Below, piece after piece: positions 1 through 5,501 of a stretch of 5,501 nucleotides of DNA. The stretch lies in assembly GCA_035646975.1 (NCBI GenBank), contig DASROJ010000291.1, positions 1 through 5,501 on the forward strand, in the 5' to 3' direction. Positions within the stretch are counted from its first letter, which is position 1. Every line of letters begins with the position of its first letter. The position numbers were made by a program, and so were the translations under genes. The DNA is from DASROJ01 sp035646975. Its GTDB lineage: Bacteria > Acidobacteriota > Polarisedimenticolia > JACPZX01 > DASXTC01. The notes below the pieces were generated by a model. That model had not been told where the DNA came from and ran no database searches. It saw nothing but the letters and a program-made list of their open reading frames with translations.

Positions 1-205
1 GAAGCCGCTGCGCGGTGGCGTCCTTGTTCGGAAGATTCGCCGCGGCGCTCACGATGTAGAGTCGCGTCCAGGTGATGTGATCTTCCCAGAGTTTACGCAT
101 GTCGTTTCTGAGCCCCTGCGCCGAAGGCGGGGCGGCAACCAGAGGCAGGGCGGAAAAAACCAGCAGAACGCCAAGAGCCAGCGGTACTTTCCCGGATTTC
201 ATCAT
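1..205 (-). CDS. Small secreted protein of unknown function, N-terminal part
   Basis: The first 68 codons are present and the gene runs off the left edge. It starts with two adjacent ATG codons (203-205 and 200-202). AGGGAG (211-216, minus strand) lies 5 bases before the first, which supports the start at 205. Residues 1-30 form a clear signal peptide: K3 and K6, a hydrophobic stretch VPLALGVLLVFSALPLV, then an Ala/Pro-rich cleavage region ending near AQG. The mature protein begins with a helical, Trp-rich segment containing LRNDMRKLWEDHITWTRLYI, then a stretch ending NKDATAQRL. From memory this resembles a family of short, probably helical, bacterial and archaeal proteins of unknown role that often carry unrelated automatic names; I could not check this. 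Export is inferred from the signal peptide. The gene diverges from the GH2 hydrolase gene. No function is assigned. Confidence 0.85.
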   Translation of the reverse strand, partial: MMKSGKVPLALGVLLVFSALPLVAAPPSAQGLRNDMRKLWEDHITWTRLYIVSAAANLPNKDATAQRL

Positions 206-298
206 AGGGTCTCCCTGATGGCGAGGGCCTCCGTTAGCCTGCGAGCAGCCTGATGGACACCAAAGCAGCCGGGGCACATCGATCACCATATGCGGCAC

Positions 299-322
299 TC
301 TGGCGGGGCGCCACCCGCCAGA
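299..322. repeat. Perfect 9-bp inverted repeat in the divergent promoter region
   Basis: TCTGGCGGG (299-307) and its exact reverse complement CCCGCCAGA (314-322) are separated by 6 bases. It lies about 95 bases from the left start and 115 from the right start. No T-run follows on either strand, so it does not look like an intrinsic terminator. A regulator-binding site is possible, or a stem in a 5' leader if transcription begins further upstream. The symmetry is seen directly; the role is inferred. Confidence 0.5.
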
Positions 323-353
323 TCGGGCATCAGGGGACCCACCGCGGCGGTGA

Positions 354-383
354 TTGCCTCAACGCGGCCGAGTGTGGTATCAG
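354..383 (+). promoter_or_regulatory. Weak sigma-70-like promoter candidate for the GH2 gene
   Basis: TTGCCT (354-359) and TATCAG (378-383) each match the consensus -35 and -10 hexamers at 4 of 6 positions, with an 18-base spacer. Transcription would start near 390 and give a leader of about 47 bases. Matches this weak occur by chance, so it is only the best candidate in the interval. Confidence 0.22.
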
Positions 384-425
384 CAACCGGTATCGAGCGG
401 GAAGATGCAGCATTTCATGGATCCC

Positions 426-432
426 GGGGAGG
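426..432 (+). promoter_or_regulatory. Ribosome binding site that fixes the GH2 start
   Basis: GGGGAGG lies 4 bases before the GTG at 437-439. The codons after this GTG encode a signal peptide at once, whereas the longer open frame from ATG 290 would place 49 low-complexity residues ahead of it. This site therefore decides in favour of the GTG start. Confidence 0.75.
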
Positions 433-436
433 CCAG

Positions 437-2260
437 GTGCGCACACTCGGCGTTTGGAGCTTTCTGCTGCTTGCTTTCACGTCACCGTGGTCGGTTGTTT
501 CCGCGGCCGCCAGACCTCCGCGCTCGCTGACACTCTCTGATGGCTGGCGCTTCCAGCCCGACCCGCTCGATGTCGGTGAAAAACAGGGCTGGCAGACAGC
601 CGGTTTCGACCGTGGCGGCTGGCGGCCCGTCATCGTCCCGATGGCGTGGGATCGATACGACCCGGTGATGGATGGCTACGAAGGGGTCGGCTGGTACGCG
701 CTGGCGCTGCCGGCCGATCGGGTGGTACCCGGCGCGTGGCAGCGGCTTCGCTTCGGCCGCGCCAACCACCGCGCCACCGTATGGATTGACGGAAACAGGG
801 CAGGTCAGAACCTGACCGGCTACTTGCCGTTCGAAATCAACGCGACCCCCTGGCTCAAGCCAGGGCGACCGGCCTGGATCGTCGTCCGCGTGGAGAACGG
901 TGCACGATATGACTGGCTGCCCGGCTCGACGACCGTCGAATGGGTCCAGTACGGCGGCCTTCTCGAGCCAGTCGAGCTGCTGACGACCCCACCGGAGCAT
1001 CTCACCCACGCTTCGATACGGGCGATCCCGCGCGGAGGTGACGGGCAAGCCTCCGTCCTCATCGAGATCGAAAACACCGCTGCGTCGACCTTCACGGGGC
1101 GTGTCCGGTTCGAGGCCGGTGGCCGCCTGGTGGAGGCCGCGGCCCGGGTGCCGCCCGGCGAGACATCCAGCGTCTCCCTCGAGCTGATCCTTCCACGGGC
1201 GCGGTTGTGGAGTCTCGAGACTCCCTATCTTTACGAGGCGCGCGTGCATCTGCTCGACGCGGGCGGCGAGATTGACTCACTCACGGACCGCTTCGGCGTG
1301 CGCTCGATCGAGACAAGAGGCCGGCAGATCCTGCTCAACGGAGCTCCGCTGCGGATCCGGGGTGTGAACCGGTATGACGAGTTTCCCCTCCGCGGTCCCG
1401 TGGTCGACGAAGCGACGATTCGCGCCGATCTGAAGGCGGTCAAGAGCATGGGAGCGAACCTCGTGCGTGTGCATTACCCGCAGGCGCCGGCCCACCTGCG
1501 GATCGCCGACGAGATCGGCCTGCTCTACATGGAAGAAGTGCCGCTGAACTGGTGGCGCGCCACATGGCATCCGCCCGTGCCACAGGAGTTCGACAACGAC
1601 CGCATCATCGATCTGGCCGAGCAGACCCTCGAGCAGATGGTGCGCCGCGACGGCAATCACCCGGCGCTCGTCTTCTGGAGCATGGCGAACGAATGCCAGA
1701 CCGCGGACGAGCCTGGCATCCGCGCAATGGAGCGGCTGCTTCGGCGCGCGAAGTTGCTCGACCCGACACGGCTGGCAACCTACGTCGCGAACCGGAAGCT
1801 GGAGCAGAACCGCGCCTTCGCGCTGGCCGACTTCGTGGCGGTGAACCTCTACTTCGGGATGTGGGACGGGTCGGTCGCGGAGGACCTCGCACAGATCGAC
1901 CAGCGTGTTTACACGCCGACACGCCAGCGCCTCGCGGAGATCGCCGCGTTGTTTCCCGACAAGCCGATCGTGCTCTCGGAGTTCGGGACGATCGGCATTC
2001 CCGGCTCGGGAGGCGACATGCGGTTCAGCGAGGACTACCAGGCTGCCTACCTGTCGGCCGTCTGGCGCGCGGTGGAGGCAGTGCCGGAGATTTCGGGCGG
2101 AATCGTCTGGTGCTGGGCCGACTACCGCCAGCGTCGCGGCTTTACCAACGACTTTCCGACCTACTATGGGCCGTTCGGCATCGTCACCCTGGAACGCCAC
2201 CCGAAGAAGGCGCACGCCGTGCTGACCAGGCTGTGGGCCGATCGAGCCGCGGGCAGGTAG
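437..2260 (+). CDS. Exported glycoside hydrolase family 2 enzyme (beta-glucuronidase/beta-galactosidase-like)
   Basis: A 607-residue protein with GTG start and TAG stop. Residues 1-25 are a signal peptide (R2, hydrophobic core GVWSFLLLAF, cleavage near SAAA), so it probably acts in the periplasm or outside the cell. About 30-185 form the N-terminal jelly-roll sugar-binding domain (LSDGWRFQPDPLDVG, then VVRVEN at 149-154). About 186-285 form the immunoglobulin-like domain (LWSLETPYLYEARV around W258). From about 290 to the end is the TIM barrel. Family landmarks are GVNRYDE at 309-315, RVHY at 344-347, the acid/base pair N418-E419 in SMANE, the nucleophile E515 in VLSEFG, and W558 in VWCWADY. 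GH2 enzymes hydrolyse terminal beta-linked sugars or uronic acids with retention. The Asn-x-Lys motif after the tryptophan in E. coli glucuronidase is absent: the matching stretch reads TYYGPFG. The family is firm, but the substrate is not known. Length is normal and no break is seen. Confidence 0.95.
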   Translation: MRTLGVWSFLLLAFTSPWSVVSAAARPPRSLTLSDGWRFQPDPLDVGEKQGWQTAGFDRGGWRPVIVPMAWDRYDPVMDGYEGVGWYALALPADRVVPGAWQRLRFGRANHRATVWIDGNRAGQNLTGYLPFEINATPWLKPGRPAWIVVRVENGARYDWLPGSTTVEWVQYGGLLEPVELLTTPPEHLTHASIRAIPRGGDGQASVLIEIENTAASTFTGRVRFEAGGRLVEAAARVPPGETSSVSLELILPRARLWSLETPYLYEARVHLLDAGGEIDSLTDRFGVRSIETRGRQILLNGAPLRIRGVNRYDEFPLRGPVVDEATIRADLKAVKSMGANLVRVHYPQAPAHLRIADEIGLLYMEEVPLNWWRATWHPPVPQEFDNDRIIDLAEQTLEQMVRRDGNHPALVFWSMANECQTADEPGIRAMERLLRRAKLLDPTRLATYVANRKLEQNRAFALADFVAVNLYFGMWDGSVAEDLAQIDQRVYTPTRQRLAEIAALFPDKPIVLSEFGTIGIPGSGGDMRFSEDYQAAYLSAVWRAVEAVPEISGGIVWCWADYRQRRGFTNDFPTYYGPFGIVTLERHPKKAHAVLTRLWADRAAGR

Positions 2261-2301
2261 CCCCGGCAACATATCCGCGCCTTCCGCGCGCCGGCGCCCC
2301 G

Positions 2302-2676
2302 CTAAGCCGGGCTGGTGGGTTCCTGGTAAAGGCCGATCACATTGCCTCCGGGATCGCGGAACCTCGCGGTGATCTCGGGAGCATCAGCGCCAATGGACTG
2401 TACGATCTCGCATCCCTGGGCGATTATCGAGTCCACCGTCGCGGCGACACTGTCGACCATGATGTAAATCAGCAGGCCAGGCTCCGCCGCGGGCGCCCGC
2501 CCGCGAATCCAGGTTCCACTCACTTCTCCGGCCGCATCGTCGAAAGCGGTCCGTCCGTCGCCGCGCTTCCTGATCTTCCAGCCAAACACCGCTTTGTAGA
2601 ACTCCGCCGAGCGGGTGACGTCCGACGCGGGCATCTCGATGTAGCAGATCTTGCCGTTCGATTTCCTGGGAGACAT
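2302..2676 (-). CDS. Small VOC-superfamily protein (glyoxalase/bleomycin-resistance fold)
   Basis: A 124-residue protein starting at ATG 2674-2676. AAGGAG (2682-2687, minus strand) lies 5 bases upstream and supports the start. It has the two beta-alpha-beta modules of one VOC domain. The first begins ICYIEMPASD and continues with the helix SAEFYKAVFGW (23-33). The second runs from LLIYIMVDSV to the hallmark end DPGGN (108-112) and GLYQE (115-119). E14 and E119 sit where VOC metal ligands usually lie, which is inference without alignment. VOC members include lyases, dioxygenases, isomerases and drug-binding proteins, and the reaction cannot be read from this sequence. No signal peptide is seen, so it is cytoplasmic. 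It converges with the GH2 gene across 41 bases and lies 133 bases downstream of the other VOC gene, from which it differs clearly in sequence. Confidence 0.9.
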   Translation of the reverse strand: MSPRKSNGKICYIEMPASDVTRSAEFYKAVFGWKIRKRGDGRTAFDDAAGEVSGTWIRGRAPAAEPGLLIYIMVDSVAATVDSIIAQGCEIVQSIGADAPEITARFRDPGGNVIGLYQEPTSPA

Positions 2677-2733
2677 GAGCGCTCCTTATCCTTCCGGTGC
2701 TGCGAAGCTTAACATGGCCTCATGCGTTTCATG

Positions 2734-2752
2734 CCGGGACATCGGTTCCCGG
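2734..2752. repeat. Short inverted repeat between the two VOC genes
   Basis: CCGGGA (2734-2739) and TCCCGG (2747-2752) form a perfect 6-bp stem with a 7-base loop. The hairpin would form about 58 bases after the stop codon of the upstream VOC gene. No T-run follows on the minus strand, so termination is not shown. It could be an mRNA stem in the leader of the downstream VOC gene, or chance in GC-rich DNA. The rest of 2677-2809 shows only the ribosome binding site of the downstream gene. Confidence 0.25.
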
Positions 2753-2809
2753 GTGTCTGCCCGGCCTGCTCGCGCGCCAGACGGAATCGGTGGCGTGCAT
2801 CGGCCGACT

Positions 2810-3436
2810 CTACTGCTCGACGAACCGGTAGCTCGCGTGACTGTCGTAGTCGATCCCGTGCTTTCGCTTCAGCGCCTCGATGTGCTCGAGATCGCCCCGG
2901 GTGTGAGGGCCCACCCCCTCGAGCGTATGCAGCAGCGTCTCTTCGAGACAACTATCGATGCTCATGCGCTTGTGCACGGCGAGATCACGAAGCAGCGCGG
3001 CCAGCCGTTTCTCGAGTCGCAGGGGGACATCCACCCGCTCGATTTCGAGAGGTGGCCCGGCGTTGAACAAGTGATGTCCGAAGGAAAGCTCGTATCCATG
3101 CAGATCCCGGACCCTGTAATCACGCAGCCCGTACGGCCTGTCCTCGGGACTCAGCACGACGTCGACACCGTTCGCGCGTTGAAACTCGTACAGCTCGTCG
3201 GCGTTGCCGACCACGAAGTAGACGGAGCAGCCCCTGGGATTCGGCGTCCCCTGCTTGAGGAACAGTTGCACGTGGCCCAGGTTGACGCCGGCGACGGTGG
3301 GTGGGTCTCCCCACGTGAAGCCTGTCCGGAAACCCAGCTTCGTGGTGTAGAACTCGACCGCGGCAAGGACATCGCTTACCGGCAGCTCCGCATGCTGCTG
3401 ATCGCACTCGACCTCTGGCGCAACGGGCAGGGTCAT
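2810..3436 (-). CDS. VOC-domain protein with C-terminal ribbon-helix-helix-like extension
   Basis: A 208-residue protein. The start at ATG 3434-3436 is chosen because AGGAGG (3441-3446) lies 4 bases upstream and the VOC fold begins at once; the open frame extends to 3793 but that part has no domain character and overlaps the neighbouring gene. Residues 12-122 form one VOC domain: HAELPVSDV (15-23), the helix AVEFYTTKLGF (26-36), GHVQLFLK (54-61), SVYFVVGNADEL (71-82), and DLHGYELSFGHH (111-122). H15 and E116 are likely metal ligands by position. Residues 133-173 (from ERVDVPLRLEKRL to ETLLHTLE) fit strand-helix-turn-helix of a ribbon-helix-helix fold, with S159 capping the second helix. The tail ends KHGIDYDSHASYRFVEQ, a motif I recall from related bacterial proteins. 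No signal peptide is seen. Substrate is unknown; DNA binding or dimerisation by the C-terminal part is inference. Confidence 0.9.
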   Translation of the reverse strand: MTLPVAPEVECDQQHAELPVSDVLAAVEFYTTKLGFRTGFTWGDPPTVAGVNLGHVQLFLKQGTPNPRGCSVYFVVGNADELYEFQRANGVDVVLSPEDRPYGLRDYRVRDLHGYELSFGHHLFNAGPPLEIERVDVPLRLEKRLAALLRDLAVHKRMSIDSCLEETLLHTLEGVGPHTRGDLEHIEALKRKHGIDYDSHASYRFVEQ

Positions 3437-3440
3437 CGGG

Positions 3441-3446
3441 CCTCCT
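3441..3446 (-). promoter_or_regulatory. Strong ribosome binding site for the VOC fusion gene
   Basis: On the minus strand this reads AGGAGG, a full Shine-Dalgarno core, 4 bases before ATG 3436. It rules out the much longer frame that begins at 3793 and fixes the 208-residue product. Confidence 0.85.
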
Positions 3447-3451
3447 GGGAA

Positions 3452-3467
3452 GGCAATCGGGCAATCG
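3452..3467. repeat. Perfect tandem 8-bp repeat in the leader of the VOC fusion gene
   Basis: GGCAATCG occurs twice with no spacer (3452-3459 and 3460-3467), just upstream of the ribosome binding site of the VOC fusion gene. A third partial copy, GGCAAT, lies at 3503-3508. On the coding strand the unit is CGATTGCC. A TTGACG -35-like hexamer (3482-3487, minus strand) lies upstream but has no good -10 partner. The repeat is seen directly; an operator role is inferred. Confidence 0.55.
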
Positions 3468-3496
3468 CCAGCGTTCCCATGCGTCAACCGCCCACT

Positions 3497-3511
3497 GCCA
3501 TCGGCAATGGC
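3497..3511. repeat. Small hairpin after the propeller gene
   Basis: GCCAT (3497-3501) and ATGGC (3507-3511) form a 5-bp stem with a 5-base loop, 16 bases after the stop codon of the propeller gene. No T-run follows on the minus strand, so it is a poor intrinsic terminator and may be chance. Confidence 0.2.
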
Positions 3512-3527
3512 TGCCAACGGGACCCGG

Positions 3528-5273
3528 TCAGTGGTCCTCCGGGGACAGCCGGAACGCCGCCATCTGCTGGTCGTTTCGCACGAGCAGGACATTACCGGCC
3601 AGCACCGGGTGGTTCCAGGTCTTTCCCTCGATGGCCGGCAACCGCGCGAACTCGGTGAACTGATCCGGTGTGGCCCCGACCAGCGCCAGATCACCCTGCT
3701 CCGACAGCACCAGCAGCAGGTCCTGCTCGGGCAGCAGGAGCAGCTGACCGTTGCCGTAGCGTCCACCTTTCCATTTGCGCTTTCCGTCGGCAAGGTCGAT
3801 GCAGGCGAGGATGGCGCCGTCGAAGCCGAACGCGTAGCCCTTGTTGACGACGAAGTCGTTGAAGTAGGGCTTCAATCCGCTCGATGTCCACCGTTCCTCT
3901 TCGGTCCAGCCGCCGGCGGCCTGCGTGACCGCGAGCCGGCGCACCCCCATTCCGGCGCCGCTGCCCATCCCGGAGCCAGTGCCGATCAGCACATCGCCAT
4001 CTTCCGTCATCGCAGGCTGCACGATGCCGTCGCTCGGCCACGCGTATTGCCAGAGCAGCTTGCCGTCGGCCGGCGCGACGCTGATCACCCCGGCACCGTT
4101 GAGCAGCAGGACCTGTTTCACGCCGTCGATCGTCGCCAGATGCGGCGAGCTGTAGCCATGCCCCCCGTCCGGGCCGATCCAGCGCGGATTCCCCGTGGCC
4201 AGATCCAGGCCGAGGAGCTTCCCCGATGTGGCAACGACGAGAACGTCGTCGACAACCAGCGGGGAGCTTGCGAAGCCCCAGCCAGGGATTTTCCGTCCCG
4301 TGTCGGTCGCCGCATTGCGCGACCAGACGACCGCGCCGGTGCCCGCGTCGAGCGCGTTGACGATTCCGGTGGCGCCAAGCGTATAGACGCGGCCGTTGCT
4401 CAGCGTCGGCGTCGCGCGCGGGCCGGCGCCGGCGTTCGACTCCCAGAACCGGGCCACGTCCTTGTGCCACCAGACCGGCTTGCCGGTCGTCACGTTGTAA
4501 CAGGCGACGATTTCGTCCTCGCCGCGCTGCTCCTGGGTGTAGAGCAGATCCCCATGCACGGCGAAAGACGACCATCCCGGTCCGACAGGCCGGCGCCAGA
4601 TCTCCACCGGCGGCGTGGTGGTCCAGTTGGTCGCAATCCGTTCGCCGTGAACGATGCCGTCTCGATTCGGCCCGCGGAATCCGGGCCATTCGGCCCCCGT
4701 TCGAGCCGCCGCACCGGTCAGCGGAAGCGACGCCGGCTCCTCGGCGGCCTGGGCCTGCAGCCGTTCTTCGGGAGTCTCCGTCCAGCGCCAATGCAGATCC
4801 GAGACCCCCCCGCCGCTAATGCCACCTGTGCGCAGCATCGTGAACGCCCCGCACGCGATTACGAGGGCGCCGACGAACGACGCGCGACGAAGTCCGGCAG
4901 AAAAGCGACGGCTCGCCACCGCCCAGCAGACCAATGCCAGGCTAAGGGCTGGAATGGAGTACATGGGCAACATCATCCCCATCATTCCGTTGGAGATGGA
5001 CCTGTGCACGAAAAACGAGGTCGCGTACACCGCGAGGACCATCAGGACAACGGCGCCGAGCCGCTCGGACCAGGGCGCCCGGCTGAAGAACAGCCACCAG
5101 AGCAGGACTGCCAGCCCGCAGAAGACCGCGAACAGCACCCCGTAGATGGCGGCATCGGGATTGACGAGGGGGAGGATGAGCCAGGCCAGCCACTGCAGCA
5201 CGACGAGGACCACGCCGGGCCACAGCCGGAGCGGCCTTCTCAGAGTCGGTTCGTTTGCCGGCGTGATCGCCAT
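3528..5273 (-). CDS. Inner-membrane protein with five TM helices and a periplasmic PQQ-like beta-propeller
   Basis: A 581-residue protein from ATG 5273 to TGA 3528. Five hydrophobic helices lie at about 18-37, 41-63, 71-89, 100-120 and 131-147. Basic residues sit in the N-terminus (RRPLR), the second loop (SRAPWSER) and the fourth loop (SRRFSAGLRR), while the other loops are nearly free of them. This predicts the N-terminus in the cytoplasm and the rest in the periplasm. After a linker (150-194) a PQQ-like propeller begins with WPGFRGPNRDG (196-206). Blade signatures end in tryptophans 268, 317, 365, 408 and 501 (for example TGKPVW, TGAVVW, DGKLLW), and the end reads WNHPVLAGNVLLVRND. Such propellers occur in BamB-like scaffolds and quinoproteins. 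The layout resembles membrane-bound glucose dehydrogenase, but this protein is some 200 residues shorter, and I cannot show that it binds PQQ or has activity. No in-frame alternative start lies between the ATG and an upstream TGA. Confidence 0.9.
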   Translation of the reverse strand: MAITPANEPTLRRPLRLWPGVVLVVLQWLAWLILPLVNPDAAIYGVLFAVFCGLAVLLWWLFFSRAPWSERLGAVVLMVLAVYATSFFVHRSISNGMMGMMLPMYSIPALSLALVCWAVASRRFSAGLRRASFVGALVIACGAFTMLRTGGISGGGVSDLHWRWTETPEERLQAQAAEEPASLPLTGAAARTGAEWPGFRGPNRDGIVHGERIATNWTTTPPVEIWRRPVGPGWSSFAVHGDLLYTQEQRGEDEIVACYNVTTGKPVWWHKDVARFWESNAGAGPRATPTLSNGRVYTLGATGIVNALDAGTGAVVWSRNAATDTGRKIPGWGFASSPLVVDDVLVVATSGKLLGLDLATGNPRWIGPDGGHGYSSPHLATIDGVKQVLLLNGAGVISVAPADGKLLWQYAWPSDGIVQPAMTEDGDVLIGTGSGMGSGAGMGVRRLAVTQAAGGWTEEERWTSSGLKPYFNDFVVNKGYAFGFDGAILACIDLADGKRKWKGGRYGNGQLLLLPEQDLLLVLSEQGDLALVGATPDQFTEFARLPAIEGKTWNHPVLAGNVLLVRNDQQMAAFRLSPEDH

Positions 5274-5279
5274 GGCAGA

Positions 5280-5285
5280 CTTATA
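5280..5285 (-). promoter_or_regulatory. -10-like box for the propeller gene, possible leaderless start
   Basis: The minus strand reads TATAAG, matching the -10 consensus at 5 of 6 positions, and ends 6 bases before the ATG at 5273. Transcription would begin at or next to the A of the start codon and give a leaderless message. This fits the lack of a well-placed ribosome binding site: the only purine run, GGGAG, is 14 bases from the ATG. No convincing -35 hexamer is seen at 16-18 bases, where GAGCCG or TGAGCC stand. Confidence 0.35.
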
Positions 5286-5333
5286 CGCTCCCTGTGGGCG
5301 TTCGGCTCAGGAATTTCCCGACCCGCGCCGGCG

Positions 5334-5501
5334 TCACGCTCTGTTAACCATGAAGAGATGCCTGGCACGCGTTCGACTGATGGGCTGGAGCCTGACGCGC
5401 ACGAGCGTGAAACCCAGAATCAAGCCGAACAGGAGCACGGAGAGCGTGATGCCGAACAAGGCGGCAAGAAACAGGCCGCTGTCGGCCAGGACCAGCGAGC
5501 C
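5334..5501 (-). CDS. C-terminal end of an unidentified membrane protein
   Basis: A frame open from the right edge ends at TGA 5334-5336 and gives the last 55 residues of a protein. It has one strongly hydrophobic helix, from GLFLAALFGITLSVLLFGLI to GFTLV, followed by a basic tail (RVRLQPISRTRARHLFMVNRA). Positive charge after the helix suggests that the C-terminus lies in the cytoplasm. Codon third positions are nearly all G or C, which supports this frame over the opposite-strand frames, whose products are highly charged and unlike proteins. The stop lies 60 bases before the propeller gene, which reads in the same direction, so the two may be co-transcribed unless the -10-like box at 5280-5285 acts. 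The family is not recognised from this fragment. Confidence 0.7.
   Translation of the reverse strand, partial: GSLVLADSGLFLAALFGITLSVLLFGLILGFTLVRVRLQPISRTRARHLFMVNRA

Larger units (their letters stand above)
206..436. other. Divergent intergenic control region
   Basis: These 231 bases separate the divergent starts of the secreted protein (205, minus) and the GH2 hydrolase (437, plus), so both promoters probably lie here. It holds a perfect 9-bp inverted repeat (299-322), a weak plus-strand promoter candidate (354-383), and GGTATC twice, 13 bases apart (376-381 and 389-394). No convincing promoter was found for the minus-strand gene. Reading frames crossing this stretch have no ribosome binding site or recognisable protein character, so I see no gene in it. 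Confidence 0.6.

Noticed and set aside
290..436. N-terminal extension of the GH2 enzyme from ATG 290
   Set aside because: It would put 49 low-complexity residues ahead of a normal signal peptide. The GTG at 437 has a good ribosome binding site.
482..1249. 255-codon open frame on the minus strand
   Set aside because: Antisense to the N-terminal half of the GH2 gene, with no ribosome binding site or recognisable fold.
1277..2272. 331-codon open frame on the minus strand
   Set aside because: It lies wholly opposite the GH2 gene, whose catalytic motifs and domain order are unmistakable. The product has no domain character and long antisense frames are common in GC-rich genes.
2276..2290. CGCGC/GCGCG hairpin between the convergent GH2 and VOC genes as a bidirectional terminator
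   Set aside because: The stem is only 5 bp with no T-run on either strand, and such stems are frequent by chance in GC-rich sequence.
1552..2712. 386-codon open frame on the plus strand
   Set aside because: It runs through the end of the GH2 gene in another frame and then antisense through the VOC gene at 2302-2676. Its Arg- and Pro-rich product is typical of a shadow frame.
2651..3658. 335-codon open frame on the plus strand
   Set aside because: Antisense to the VOC fusion gene and the end of the propeller gene, both of which have clear protein signatures and, for the VOC gene, a strong ribosome binding site.
3437..3793. N-terminal extension of the VOC fusion protein up to an ATG at 3793
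   Set aside because: It would overlap the propeller gene in another frame, and its Arg/Ser-rich sequence has no fold. The AGGAGG before ATG 3436 gives the better start.
5358..5501. Plus-strand open frame starting at ATG 5358 at the right edge
   Set aside because: Its product is almost entirely charged and polar, the mirror image of the hydrophobic helix encoded on the minus strand, where codon third positions are strongly GC.

Overview
The window is GC-rich, densely coding and bacterial. Signal peptides on two genes and a five-helix membrane anchor carrying an extracytoplasmic propeller suggest a Gram-negative organism. A proteobacterium or an acidobacterium would both fit; the sequence alone does not decide. 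No rRNA, tRNA, CRISPR array, transposase, phage gene or attachment site was seen, so this looks like ordinary chromosome.

Layout: (1) 1-205, minus strand: N-terminal part of a small secreted protein of unknown function, leaving the window on the left. (2) 206-436: divergent intergenic region with a perfect 9-bp inverted repeat (299-322) and a weak promoter candidate. (3) 437-2260, plus strand: an exported glycoside hydrolase family 2 enzyme, complete, with both catalytic glutamates. It lacks the Asn-x-Lys motif that marks true beta-glucuronidases. (4) 2302-2676, minus strand: a small VOC (glyoxalase/bleomycin-resistance fold) protein, convergent with the hydrolase. (5) 2810-3436, minus strand: a second VOC protein with a C-terminal segment that reads like a ribbon-helix-helix fold. 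(6) 3528-5273, minus strand: an inner-membrane protein with five transmembrane helices followed by a PQQ-like beta-propeller facing the periplasm. (7) 5334-5501, minus strand: the C-terminal end of another membrane protein, entering from the right edge.

The four genes from 2302 to 5501 all read leftward with gaps of 60 to 133 bases. They could be partly co-transcribed, but no overlap or tight coupling shows a single operon. The hydrolase and the secreted protein at the left edge diverge from a shared control region. I see no pathway that links all the genes.

No clearly new multi-gene system is visible. The points most worth a second look are the VOC plus ribbon-helix-helix fusion with a perfect tandem 8-bp repeat in its own leader, the five-helix propeller protein with a -10-like box that would give a leaderless message, and the undefined specificity of the GH2 enzyme.
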